A stretch of DNA of 64,000 bases from Calamus simplicifolius (taxonomy: Eukaryota > Streptophyta > Magnoliopsida > Arecales > Arecaceae): the NCBI GenBank assembly GCA_900491605.1, contig UESW01001687.1, forward strand, positions 287,327 to 351,326, in the 5' to 3' direction. Made by a program: the position numbers and the translations under genes. Below the pieces are notes generated by a model that had not been told where the DNA came from, did not search any database, and worked only from the letters and a program-made list of their open reading frames with translations. Of the stretch, positions 34,496 to 46,433 are shown one piece after another; the first letter of the stretch is position 1, and each line of letters begins with the position of its first letter.

Positions 34496-34920
34496 ACTTA
34501 AGGAAATGCATCTAGAATTCTTTCAATTCCTCAAAATCTTAAGGAAATAGTATCTAGAATTCATATCAAAATGATTTATCAAGACTCAATGATTATGATC
34601 AAATCCGGAATCATTTCAATTTCAGAAAATTTTCAATTTTTTGTTCTGAAATGGTCTCCGAGCCGACTCGGTGTGTACCGGAGTCGACTCGAGTTTCTCT
34701 GAAACTTGGGAGTCGACTCCTGGTATGAGCGAGTCGACTCGAGTTCGAGATTTTTCTCTGTGATTTAGGCGAGCCGACTCGAGGAAATGCGCGAGTCGAC
34801 TCGACGTGGTCCCATTTATTAGGGCACGAGTCGACCCGATCAAAATATTCGCTCTCTCTACAAAAATCTCCAAACCCTCCAAACTTCCAAATTCTTCCGA
34901 TTATCATTCCAATCAAATCT
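34496..34920 (+). promoter_or_regulatory. pol-ORF3 spacer of element C with GAGTCGACTC array (34660-34837)
   Basis: Motif starts are at 34660/34681, 34710/34731, 34771/34793 and 34828: three pairs at 21-22 bp plus a single, the same layout as in element A (6132-6325). Cores are GAGCCGACTC and GAGTCGACTC. The ORF3 start codon is at 34921, after an A-rich CAAAATATTC stretch near 34840. The same motif fills the element's U3, so an LTR-like internal promoter is proposed (inference). Confidence 0.58.
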
Positions 34921-36234
34921 ATGGCCCCCAAAACCCGTGGAGCGAGCAGTAGCCGCGCCGGGATGAAGAGGAAAAGAACCGTGCGTCGACCCGTCCGCGA
35001 GCCGACTCCGGAGTCTTCGACTGCTTTCTTCGGATGATGCTCCTGCTCCCACTGTCTCTCCTCAGGTAGACCTCCTAGCAGTAGATTGTCACCACTGGAA
35101 GGAAAGTGGATTTTGATTGTTTGAGAATGAGGGATTTATGTAGGAAGACAGTTATTGAGATGGGATTGAGAAATTTGCTCTTTGGATGCCCGACTTATCC
35201 TGCATTGGTAAAGAATTTTACAAGAATTTGTCTAGAGGAGATGGGCTTGTAGCAATGTGAGAGGGGTTTGAATATTACTCTCCCATCTTTCTAGACTTAT
35301 TGAATTACCCTTATCTGGACCTCCATTTGCTTCTGATGATAGGTCTCCTGCTCTATCCAGATTATTGAACAGGGACTTTGGATTTGAAGAAGTTCTTGCA
35401 AGTCAACTGCCATTGGAGTTAAGATTGCTACACAATATTTGCAGCAGGATTTATTTCCCAAAACAGGCCGGTTTGATTATGTTTCAGAAGGGATATTTTG
35501 TCATGGATGCATTGTATCTGGCAAACCCATCAATCTGCCTAGCATGATGTTTGGTATATAGACTGTGGCGGGAAAAGGAAATCAGCTTCCCTATGGCATG
35601 GTCTTACCAGTTTTTCGAAGCCAAGGGATTGTGATTAGTGATAATGAGCCAAAGAAAAATTAAGACATACTGATTATTATACTTTGGCACTATTCATCGA
35701 TGGGTTATTAAAAATGGAAGTGGGAAAGAAAGACTGGAAGATAGAGACTTAGATGCAGAGGCCAGACCTTCCTTGAGACATTCATCTCCGGAGCCACCTC
35801 AGCCCATCTTGAGATCCTATCCCTGCTCCTCTTTGTCCTCACAGCTTCATCATCTGCTAGTTTTTCTGATACTCAGATCAACTTGATCTTTATTCAAAGT
35901 CTGAGTTGATGATCAAGAGAAAGATTGAAAGACTGAATTTAAGAAAAGTTATGAACTTAAAAGAAGCACTTATTCTCTTAGTGATCGGGTTGCCTTGATT
36001 GAATCCACTGTCAGCTCTCTGGTTCCTTAAGTGAAAATTTAAAGAATATCTTTGAAGAACTTCAAGGATATCTGTGGTGATCGGAGACTTACTCCAAAGC
36101 AACGCAGAGCTTCAAGATAAAATCCAATCTGCTTGCACCTTTGTTGATAAAAACTAAAAGACTATGTTATTCAATGCGAAGGGATGAAGCAAATTGTAGA
36201 TCATTTGAATAGGATCACTAGAAGAAATTTTTAA
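34921..36234 (+). pseudogene. Third ORF of element C (broken)
   Basis: It starts at ATG 34921 (MAPKTRG) with a basic N-terminus, like MAPKGVR in element A. Recognised parts: a segment ending PLELRLLHNICS at 35365-35547, an ALPYGMVLPVF-like region with SQGIVISDNEP near 35590-35650, a Pro-rich linker near 35780-35830, and a helical C-terminal region to the stop TAA at 36232-36234. At least five frame changes break it. Its function is unknown. The order of motifs follows the better preserved ORF3 of element D. Confidence 0.62.
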
Positions 36235-36667
36235 GCTTTCATGTAATCTTTTTGGAGTTGATGTAATTTACTTTTAATGCAATGTACAAGTTTTCATTTC
36301 AATGTACTTTCATTTGAAGTAATGAAATTGATGCTTCATTGTCTATTTCAATTTTATGAATATCTTTGAATGCTTATGTTTAAATTAATATAATTTGAAT
36401 TGATAACTTAGAATGAATTTTTATGCTCTGATGCATCTCAACCTTTTTGTTGATTACAAAAAAGGGGGAGAATTTATATGAATTTATCGATTGTTGATTA
36501 AATGAATTAAGTAAGAAAAAGGTTATTTGGTTAATTAAATTTAAAAATTGAAAGTTTCATAGGGGGAGCTACCTCATTGAGGGGGAGCCTTTCCATGAAA
36601 CAAAGTTAATTCACTAATCAATCATGACAATACTCAATGTTTTTGTCATCATCAAAAAGGGGGAGAT
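36235..36667 (+). promoter_or_regulatory. 3' region of element C with repeated polypurine tracts
   Basis: AAAAAAGGGGGAG near 36459-36471, AGGGGGAG near 36561, GAGGGGGAGC near 36580, and AAAAAGGGGGAGAT right before the 3' LTR at 36655-36667. No gene is seen. The last tract is the expected plus-strand primer. Confidence 0.7.
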
Positions 36668-38303
36668 TGTTGAGAAATTATTGAAACATAATTGCCCCAA
36701 CTTATTGATTTTGATGATTTCCAAAAGACATTGCTTTACTTTCTAAAAGGCTATGAAATGTTAAGTTAATCAATGAAATATTCAATTTCAAATTGGAAAC
36801 TATGAACTATTAAAAATATAATGAGTTTCTTGAATCAATTGAATATATGTTTCAGTGAGCTATACTTATGAATTCAAAAATGATTTTATATATCAATCTT
36901 TTAAAGATCAATGACTTAATGAGAATGCTTTGAAATTGAGCTTTACTGTTAAAACAACATTATCTAAGTCAAATTTATATTTCAAAGTTGGTTGGGATGA
37001 TTTTCAAAGCAAATCAGAATGTTTTCTGATTTTTGTATCAGTCCCGAGCCGACTCGAGAGTTTCCGAGTCGACTCCTGAACTTTCTCGAGCCGACTCGTG
37101 ACTGAGCGAGCCGACTCGACTCAGACGGCAGAAAGACTCATTTTTGAGTGCTTCTCGAGTCGACTCCCAGCTTTTCGCGAGTCGACTCCTGAAAGTCAAG
37201 AGTCGACTCCCAGATTTTCACGAGTCGACCCCTGAAAACTCATTTTTTGGTGCGTTCTGGATTCGATTGCTCGAGCCGACTCGCACAGTCCCGAGCCGAC
37301 TCCCCGACTTCTGGGCGGAAATTTTTGAGTTGACACATCAGCTCCAACGGATATATTTTTGAATAACGGTTATTTTTCTTTGTTTCTAACGGCTATATTG
37401 TTTCAGAATCTATAAATAGAGGAGCCATTCAACAAAGAAAGAAGAGAGAAGATCTATATTGAGAATCATTCAGTAAGAAATTCAAAAGAGGGAAAAACAG
37501 AGTGTTATTAGAAAAATCTTTTGCTTAAGAAGAAAGATTCAAAAGGAGTGAAATCCAAGAGTAAGATTCGTGCACTCCAGAGCCACCTTCTACAAAAGAT
37601 TCAAGAGGAGATCCCAACACTTTCAAGAGCAAATCAAAGATCTTCCACATTCAAAGAAAAGGGAGAAAAAGCTTCAACCCAACTCCAAAGCTCAAATCTG
37701 TGGAGAATCGGTGCCGAGGCCTGATTCAACATCAAGAGGAGTTGAAGGAAGGAATCCAAAGAAGCCAAGCCAGCTCTCAAGCTTTATATTCAGGCTTTTC
37801 TAAACTCAATTTTTATTTTGAAATATCTGCTCAAAAAGGAGCTGCTTGTAATTAAACTCATTTTATTTGTTTGAATCTAGTTTAATCTGAGGGATTAAAC
37901 TAGAGGAGGTTGTTAAACCTCGGTACAAGCTAGGTTTAGCTTGTGTTAGGGTTTGGTGCCGGTGAGCCCGTGTAAAATCGGCTGGGTTCGTTGTGATCCC
38001 GGAAAAACAACAAGTTTGAGTTGTGAACTTGGAAAACAACTCGGCTGTAATCTAGAGAGATTATAGTGTGGACCCAAGTGAGTCTTGGGAGTGGACGTAG
38101 GTGTTGGTTGCACCGAACCACTATAAAATATCTTGTGTTTGCCGTGCCTAATTGTCTCTTCTCTATCTCTCATATACTTGTGTTTGTGCTTTGCTTATTA
38201 GTTAATCCTTTCACTTGCACATCTCATTTAAATTGCTTAAAAGTCTTAAATTTTTTAAGAACCCAATTCACCCCCCCCTCTTGGGTTGCCATCTGGGCCA
38301 ACA
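36668..38303 (+). repeat. 3' LTR of element C
   Basis: It is 1,636 bp and nearly identical to 27886-29526. It contains the same palindrome array, TATA box and conserved 3' block. It ends CCAACA, followed by the ATTCC target duplication. Confidence 0.95.
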
Positions 38304-38308
38304 ATTCC
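38304..38308 (+). other. Target site duplication of element C, right copy
   Basis: ATTCC, matching 27881-27885. The element D LTR sequence resumes from here. Confidence 0.92.
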
Positions 38309-39594
38309 AATTTCAAGATTTTGGAATACCGATTCTAGATGGTTCGGTGGCTCCCTGGCATATTTTCTTGGCATACCAACTTTAAAACTTTGGAATGCCA
38401 ATTTTATTGTTGGTTTGGTGGCTCACTGCTAGCTTTCTCTTGGCATTCTAATTTTAAGTCTTTGGAATGCCAATTTTATGGTTGATTCGTCTAGCTCCCC
38501 GACTTTCTCTCTTGGCATTCTGATTTTTGGAATTTGAAATACCATTTTTGTTGGGATTTCGGCTAGCTCCCTATTACGTCTTCCTGGCATACCGGATTTC
38601 ATGATTTGGAATGCTATTTTTATTGGAGTTACGCCTGGCTTTCTATTGGAATGATTTGGAATGCCAATTTTAACTTTCTGGAATGCTACATTTTGAAAAT
38701 CTCGGATGGTTTCTTGTATCACACCGTTGGAATTTCTGTGTTTAGTTTGCTTCCTTAAAAACTGTTGGCCAGACCCCTTTCCTCTCACAACGGCTCTATT
38801 TTCTGGTTATAAATAGTGACCTTGAACTGTGTTTTAAAAAAATCATCAAACCAGGAGAGAAGAAAAGAAAAGAAAAGAAACAAGAGAGAATAAGAAGAAA
38901 AAAATCATTTGAAAGAGAGATTTGTTTTGAGGTTTGTTGAAGCTTTGCTTTGATTATCTTTCAACAACCGGAGCTCCTTTATTGCTGATTCTTCAAGTGG
39001 TCTTCAAGCTTCACCTACCTTCATTGAAGAGGATTCAAAGCCACCTCGAAAGCTTCCTTGTGCTACTGCGTTCATTAAAGAAAGAAGCCTCTTCGGGTTT
39101 AGCTCTTCAAATTGATAAGTACATTTATTGTTTTAAATCTACTAAAATTTAGGAGCACTTGTTGTATTAAATATTCTATTACTTGTGCCTTGGTTTGTTT
39201 CACAGTTGTGAAACATGGTTGGGTAGAGGTCTACCCAGTTTGATTTGTAAGGTCCCCTTGTACCCATAAACAAGAAGACTAGCTTGGAGGGCTAGTGTGT
39301 AAGGCTTGATTGCTTGTGCCCGTAAACAAGTTTGCTAGCCAGTTAGGCTAGTGGTGACTAGTGGAATTCCCAAGGTATTCTTGGGAAGTTGATGTAGGTG
39401 CAAGGTTAGCACCGAACCACTATAAACTTTATGTGTTTGATTGTGTTTATTTTTCTGTGATTAATTGTGTATTAGACGCACCTCACAATATGATAATCTA
39501 TTGTAAAAGAATATAGGTGCACATACTTGATAGTCAATTAATTTTTTAAGAAACCCAATTCACCCCCCTCTTGGGTTGCTAGATCTGGGCAACA
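38304..39594 (+). repeat. 5' LTR of element D, right fragment
   Basis: It matches 3' LTR positions from about 47902 to 49241. It has TTGGAATGCC/TTGGCATTCC repeats in U3, a TATA box (TATAAATAGTGACC, near 38810) and the conserved 3' block (about 39360-39430), and ends GGGCAACA just before the primer site. The divergence from the 3' copy is visibly higher than between C's LTRs, in line with D being the older element. Confidence 0.9.
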
Positions 39595-39596
39595 AG

Positions 39597-39608
39597 TGGT
39601 ATCAGAGC
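39597..39608 (+). promoter_or_regulatory. Primer-binding site of element D (tRNA-iMet type)
   Basis: TGGTATCAGAGC, two bases after the LTR end. Confidence 0.92.
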
Positions 39609-39653
39609 AGGTGCTTTTGTTGATAAGCCCTAAAAAGTTTGGAGCTAAAGATT

Positions 39654-41230
39654 ATGGCAACCTTGTTGAGTGAGGGACAATCCACTAATAGGCCACCGTT
39701 ATTTAATGGCACAAATTATGGATATTGAAAAGCTAGAATGAAAATATTCATTCAAGCACTTGACTATGGACTATAGAGTATCATAGTAAATGGTCCTCAC
39801 ACACCCACAACTAGAATAGATAACATGGTGATTCCTAAACCGAAACGGAATGGGATGAACATGATAAAAAGTTGGCTCAGCTTAATGCTAAGGTTGTGAA
39901 TGTTTTATATTGCTCATTGGATGCTAATGAATTTAATCATATATCTACTTGTTTATCTGCTAAAGAAATTTGGGATAAATTAGAGTTACCCATGAGGGTA
40001 CTAATCAAGTAAAAGAATCTAAATCTAATATGCTTGTCCATAAATATGAATTATTTAAGATGGATGCTAGTGAATCAATTTCTGAAATGTTTACTAGATT
40101 TACTGACATTATAAATGAACTTAAAAAGTCTTGGTAAATCATATACTAATGCTGATCTTGTGAGGAAGGTATTACGATCTTTGCCTAGGTCTTGGGAGGC
40201 CAAAGTCACTGCTATTCAAGAGGTAAAGGACCTTAATGTCTTACCCCTAGAAGAACTGTTGGGATCCTTGATGACTCATGAGCTTCAAATCAAACAACAC
40301 ACTGATGAGGATGAATCTAAGAAAAGAAGGACTATGGCTCTTAAAATTTTGAACTAAAGGAAGAGTCAGATGAATCTGAGGATGACAGTGATGATGAGGA
40401 CATGGCCCTCATTACTAGAAAATTTAAGAGGTTCATGAAAAGAAGAAAGTTTGGAGGAAAAAGGAAACCATTTACAAAAGGAGATGGGAATAAAGAAAAA
40501 GAAAAAGAAATTATCTGTTATGAATGCAAGAAGCGGACACTTTAAATCAGAATGTCCATAACTAAAGAAAGGTCCAAAAAATTTAAGAAAAAGGCAATGG
40601 CTACATGGAGTGATTCTGAAAGTTTCAGCTCCGAAGGAGAAGAAAAGAATGAAGTGGCTAATCTTTGCTTCATGGCAGACAATGAGGAGGTAAGTCTAAG
40701 TTTCCTTGATGATTTTTCATTTGAAGAATTGCATGGTGCATTCTATGAGTTAGTTGATGATTTTACAAACCTTAGTTCCAAAAATAAAGATTTAAAAAAT
40801 CAAATGCAAAACCTAGTTTTAGAAAATAATAAGTATATTGAAGAAAATGAATTTTTGAAGAAAAAAATAAGGATTTAAAAAAAAAGTTGACAGACTTAAA
40901 CCTATAGTTGACAAATTCACATTAAGTTCTTTAAAATTAAATATGATTTTAGATAGCCAAAAAGCTATTTTTGACAGAGCAGGATTGGGATATAATCCTC
41001 TTAGAAAACAAAAATCTTTAAAAAATATTTTTGTACATGCTGGTCAATCTTTTAATATTACTTGCTTAAAATGTGGTTTAAAGGGACACAAGTCCTATGC
41101 ATGTGACAGTATTAAAAAGGTATGGATTCCAAAAGAACCATTTTATCTAACCCCAAAGGACCCAAGAAGGCTTGGGTACCTAAGAGCAAGACGTGACATT
41201 ATGTTTGCAGGTGTGTCTTGCAACCCATGG
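39654..41230 (+). pseudogene. gag and linker of element D (broken)
   Basis: It starts at ATG 39654 (MATLLSEGQ). The core is recognisable at about 39700-40360 (WDKLE, LVHKYELF, LPLEELLGSLMTHEL). The first CCHC knuckle near 40515-40555 is hit by a deletion that removes the Pro before Gly. An acidic/coiled-coil segment follows at 40552-40878, then a second knuckle (CLKCGLKGHKSYAC) at 41063-41104. TGA replaces the conserved Trp codon near 39728 (GYWKARM in the others). Several frame changes occur. Confidence 0.82.
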
Positions 41231-44200
41231 ATCTAAACGAAAGTGGTATCTTGATAGCGGGTGTTCAAGGCACATGACTGGTGATGAATCACAGTTCATC
41301 ACTTTAGAAGCTAAAGATGGAGGGATAGTCACCTTTGGAGATAATGGCCAAGGTAAAATAATTGGCATTGGTAAAATTGGTATCACCCCTCATGCATATA
41401 TTGAAAATGTCTTATTAGTTAAAGGTTTAAAGCATAACTTATTAATATTAATCAATTATATGACAAAGGTTTCAAAGTGATTTTTGAATCATCTGTTTGC
41501 ATTGTTTCAAATCCTGCTGATCATGAAACTTATTGGTCACAGGCATGGAAATGTTTATACTATTGATTTGAATGATTTAAATGACCATGACTTTAATTGT
41601 TTAGTTGCTCTAAATGCTAAAATTGCTAAATCAAGTTGGTTATGACATCATAGACTTGCACATGTTAGCATGGATCTTCTTTCAAAATTACTTAAAAAGG
41701 ATTTAGTCAAAGGTTTACCAAAATTGAATTTTGAAAAAGATAAGATTTGTGATACATGTCAACTAGGAAAACAAACTAGAGTTTCATTTAAATCTAAAAA
41801 TATGATTTCAACCAATAGACTACTAGAATTACTGCATATGGATTTATTCGGACCAACTAGAACTACAAGTTTAGGAGGAAAACGTTACGGTTTTGTAATT
41901 ATCGATGATTTTTCTTGATTTACTTGGGTTTTATTTTTAGCTAAGAAAGATGAAGCATTTGCCGCATTTCAAAACTTATTTAAAAAGATTACAAATGAAA
42001 AGGGAGTTTCAGTTTTATCAATTCGGAGTGACCACGAAAAGAATTTGAAAAGCATTTCTCTGAAAGCTTTTTCAATGAACATGGCATTGATCATAATTTT
42101 TCCACACCTAGAACACCTCAACAAAATGAAGTTGTAGAAAGAAAAAATTGAACCTTGGAAGAAATGGCCCGTACCATATTGTGTGAGAGCAATCTCCCAA
42201 AGTACTTTTGGGCAGAAGCAATAACACCTCATGTTACATTTTAAACCGAGCCTTGATTAGACCTATTTTGAAAAAGACTCCTTATGAGCTTTACAAAGAT
42301 CGAAAACCCAACATTTCATATTTTTGTGTTTTCGGATGTCGATGTTTTATATTGAATAATGGAAAATCAAATAGTGACAAGTTTGATCCAAAATCTGATG
42401 AAGGTATTTTTCTTGGTTATTCTTCTTCTAGTAGAGCCTACAGAGTTTTCAACAGAAATACTTTAGTAATAGAAGAGTCAATTCATGTTGCTTTTGATGA
42501 AACTAATGATCTTCCAATAAGGGAGAGAAAGGCCATTGATGATGCAGGAGAAATTGAAAATCAAGTGAAGGAAATTATCTTGGAGGAAAAAGAAGACGCA
42601 AATGTTCAAACCAATCAAGAAGAGGTAGATCATGAAGAAACACAAGGTAATCATGACCTAGAAAAGGATTAGAGGTACGTACACAATCACCCTAAGGAAT
42701 TTATCATTGGTGATATCTCACATGGTATTAAAACTAGATCTTCATTTAAAGATACTTATAATAACTTAGCATTTGTATCCCATATTGAACCTAAATGTTT
42801 TGAAGATGCTAAAGATAATATAGAATGGATAAATGCTATGCATGAAGAATTAAATCAATTCAAAAGAAATAATGTATGGACGCTGGTTAATAGACCACAT
42901 GATCATCCAATTATTAGGACTAAATGGGTATTTAGAAACAAGTTGGATAAGCATGGTAATATAGTTACAAACAAAGCCAGACTAGTAGCTAAAGGTTATT
43001 GTCAGGAAGAGGGAATTGATTTTGATGAAACTTATGCTCATGTTGCTAGACTAGAAGCCATAAGATTATTACTTGCTTTTGCATGCTTTATGAATTTCAA
43101 ATTGTATTAAATGGATGTTAAAAGTGCTTTCCTAAATGGATATATTGCTGAACAAGTGTTTGTCGAGCAACCACCAGGATTTGAGAACCACTTGTTTCCA
43201 AACCATGTTTTCAAATTAAACAAAGCAATGTATGGTTTGAAGCAAGCTCCTCGAGTGTTGTATGAACAATTAAGCAAATTCTTGATTGGCAATAACTTCA
43301 TTAGAGGAAATGTTGATACAACACTTTTTATTAAAAGAGAAAATGATGATATGCTTATTGTCCAAATTTATGTTGATGACATCATTTTCGGTTCTACTAA
43401 TGAAATACTATGTCAAGACTTTGCTAAGCTTATGCAGGGTGAATTCGAGATGAGCATGATGGAAGAATTAAATTATTTTCTTGGACTACAAATCAAGCAG
43501 AGTGATGATGGAATCTTCATTTGCCAAAGCAAGTATATCAAAGAAATGTTAAAGAAATTTGGCATGGAGACTTCTAAGTATATCGGTACACCTATGAGCT
43601 CCTCTTGTAGACTAGACTGTTGTAGTACTGATAAAAGTATTGATTTGAAATTATATAGAGAAATGATAGGATCTTTATTATATTTAACTGCTAGTAGGCC
43701 AGATATATTATTCAGTGTATTTATGTGTGCTAGATACCATGCTAACCCTAAGGAACCTCATTTATTAACCGTTAAGAGAATATTTAAATATTTGAGTGGT
43801 TCAGTAAACTTAGGATTATGGTATGACAAACAATCTAGCATAGACTTAATAGGGTACACTGATTCAGATTTTGCAGGTTGTAAATTAGACAGAAAATCTA
43901 CTAGTAGAACTTGCCAATTCCTAGGTGTTAATTTAATCTCATGGTTTAGCAAGAAACAAACTTCAGTGGCACTGTCCACAGCTGAGGTTGAGTACATTGC
44001 GGCTGGAAGTTGTTGCGCTCAAATCTTGTGGATTAAACAACAACTAGAGGATTATGGCATCAAACATAAAAGTATTCTAATAAAATGTGATAATACTAGC
44101 GCTATCAATTTAACCAAAAATCCTATTCAGCACTCTAGGACAAAACATATAGAGATTAGGCATCATTTTATTAGGGATCATGTTAATAATGGTAACATTG

Positions 44201-44316
44201 TGCTTGAGCATGTTTGTACTGATTTGCAGCTCGCTGACATTTTCATAAAACCCCTTGATGAATCAAAATTTTGTGAAATTAGAAGAGAGCTTGGTATGCT
44301 TGACCCTTATATTTAA
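41193..44316 (+). pseudogene. pol of element D: PR-INT-RT-RNaseH (part open)
   Basis: Protease DSG near 41252. The integrase zinc region lies at about 41640-41760; in the first His motif the Trp codon reads TGA (41644). Core motifs HMDLFGPT and HNFSTPRTPQQN follow, with the second Asp region frame-shifted near 42037 and a stop after the VERKN motif near 42148. Connection and N-terminal RT are at 42208-43110. The open block 43111-44316 (401 codons) covers RT from QMDV onward, YVDD at its residues 87-90, and an intact RNase H with TDSDFAGCKLDRKST, CDNTSAIN and TKHIEIRHHF, ending TAA at 44314-44316. A TAA at 43108 interrupts the RT just before this block. Confidence 0.9.
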
Positions 44317-44762
44317 ATGTGTCATCATGATTGTTTAATTTATATACTCACCTATACTCATCATGATTGCATGAATTTTATGTCATATGAATCGCAACTG
44401 TTTGATCTTCGTACTTCTTATTTTTTAATATTTTATTGGATCAATTTCAAATTATTTTGGATGATATAATGAATGAACGAAATCTTTTATTTGGCATTTT
44501 AATCGGTCTACCGATTTTCTTACATTGGCTTTCTACTTTTTGGCAACCGGCCTTCTAACTTTTCAAACTTGGAATACCAACTTTGTTAAATTGGAATTCA
44601 ATTGTTGGAGTGAGGAATCGGCTGCTATTTATTCCTTTTTGCTTCCAAAATCTTCTTCCGAAGCCGTGCTTCATCGATTTCTTCAAGTCCAAGCCAACCG
44701 GTCATCTTTTTCTCTTCCATTTCGTCATCTTAACTTCAAATCTCATTGATTTCTTTGGATCT
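44317..44762 (+). promoter_or_regulatory. pol-ORF3 spacer of element D with U3-like repeat
   Basis: The stretch near 44490-44600 holds TTTGGCATTTT, ACCGATTTTC, CTTGGAATACCAACTTTGTT and TTGGAATTC, which echo the TTGGCATACCAACTTTAAA and TTGGAATGCCGATTTTA repeats of this element's U3. An A/T-rich stretch follows and ORF3 starts at 44763. This parallels the palindrome arrays before ORF3 in A and C, but the match is shorter and weaker. Confidence 0.4.
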
Positions 44763-46433
44763 ATGGCTTCGAAAGGTAAATCTATGTGTGGATCATCATC
44801 CCGAGGCATTAGTGAGTGCTCTCCCTCTAATCCTTCAAGCTTTCATTCTATGATTAGAAGATCTGTAGTTTTTAGAAAAATTATGGATTTTGAGTTTCTA
44901 GCTTCTGAAAATTTTTCCATTAGAGAAAATCTAGCTTATCAAGGATGGGAATACTTACTTAAGACAAACCTACCCATTTACCCCGATTTTGTTAAAATTT
45001 TCTATCACAATATTAGTTTTGGAAATGATAGAGTATCTTCAACTGTTAACGGTGTCAGAATTGAATTTGATGAAACTTTCTTGAGTCAAATTTTGAACAT
45101 TTCAAGTACTGATTCAGGTGATGATACTCTTGAAGATAGAAAGTTTAAATTAGAGACTATTCTGGGTATTGATGATGCTTCTCATATTGATCGTGTGTTT
45201 GCTAAAGATCTGAATGTGGAAATAAGATTACTTCACAGTATTGTTTCCTGTTGTCTTACTTCTAGGAGTGGTAGTTTTGATTATGTGAATGATTGTGACT
45301 TAACATTTATGTATCATGTTGAAACCCAAACTCATCTACACCTTCCTAGAAAAATGATTTGTGTAATGAAAGAGGCTGTTAGTGGATCTAGAGCTGCCCT
45401 ACCCTATGGTCTACTTCTTACCCATGTATTTAATCATTTTGATGTTAATGTTAGGGGTAAGAATGTCTATTACCTTAGTGATAATAATGTTTACAATGAA
45501 CGTGTTTTAACTCGTATGGGTTTTGCTAAGGTAGATGTCATTTGGACTAGGAGTAAAGGAAAATTGCAAGAAAATCATGCACTTGTCCAGGGGGAGTAAC
45601 CTACTGTGCCTCAGGAAATTTCCACTGAACATCTGAATTACCCTTCTATTCCTGCTGAAAATCATAATTATCCTTCTAATTCTAATGTACCTCAAATTTT
45701 AATTCTATGTTTACTGATCAATCTACAAACTACACTTACATGTTTGCTGAGCAAGGTTTTATGCCTTTGGACCCCAATCCTTCCATTAATATTAATTCGT
45801 CTTTTGTTAACAATACTACTGCTGATCCGAATCCACCAATGTTCCTCCACCTGCTCAGAATCCTTTCCAACCAAGTCATCCCATGGTTACCAAAATGGAC
45901 CCTGATGACATGGAGACTTTGGTTCGTAGGATTTCTGATATTGTTTCTCTTGGTGGACCTGTCAATAGTTCATCTTTTTGTTCTTCTGATACTACCATGA
46001 TTCCCCACATATCTTCAATGTTCTCTACCCTAAATGAAATCAAATTAAGCCTATATGATTTACAACGTTGTGTGACCATCATTAAAGGAAAGGCTTTCAA
46101 TTATGGTACTATTATGGACATTTCTAATTTCTTTGCTGAGCTAGGCAAGCTGAGAAAGGATGTGAACTCTTTGTTGGATAGTGTTGGCATTGCAAGTAAT
46201 GAGATGTCTTCCTTTAGATTGAAAACTGTCAAGGCCCAGCATGCTCTTGATAATCATTCTAAGCTCATTAATGAATGCCACAATATGCAACAAGAAATTT
46301 AATCTTTTATATCTCAGTTGTCTCCCAATGTTGAAGACCCCACTCGCCGTCTTGCCCCTCATTTGAGATCATCTCACCCTTCTAGACGTGCTCGTGGAAC
46401 CTCTTCGTCGTCTTATGTTGACATCATAGATTG
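44763..46433 (+). pseudogene. Third ORF of element D (best preserved copy)
   Basis: It starts at ATG 44763 (MASKGKSMC) and is open to TAA 45597-45599 (278 codons); the open frame also extends upstream of the ATG. In the same frame PTVPQEIST follows the stop. After frame changes, 45883-46302 and on to 46433 give a helical C-terminal domain (VRRISDIVSLGG, LRKDVNSLLDSVG) and a Ser/Arg-rich end. Core motifs: SIRENLAYQGWEYLL, VNGVRIEFDETFLSQIL, NVEIRLLHSIVS, ALPYGLLLTHVFNHF, RVLTRMGFAKVDVIW. No signal peptide or membrane segment is seen, so a classical envelope protein is unlikely. It resembles the putative plant transposon protein family (unverified). Function is unknown. Confidence 0.72.

Larger units (their letters stand above)
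27886..38303 (+). mobile_element. SIRE-like Ty1/copia element C, complete, nested in the LTR of element D
   Basis: This 10,418-bp element has 1,641- and 1,636-bp LTRs that are nearly identical, TGTTG...CAACA ends and an ATTCC target duplication. By eye the LTRs differ at about a dozen sites, mostly one- to four-base indels with only a handful of substitutions, so the insertion is recent. Inside are primer site, intact gag, pol in two long open blocks, a third ORF and purine tracts. It is the best preserved element in the window, but RNase H and ORF3 contain frameshifts. Confidence 0.96.

Noticed and set aside
45606..46000. Small plus-strand ORFs after the ORF3 stop in other frames
   Set aside because: Frame shadows of the broken ORF3 C-terminal region.
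44763..46433. Labelling ORF3 as an envelope gene
   Set aside because: No signal peptide, transmembrane segment or fusion-peptide-like stretch was seen. Position alone is not enough.
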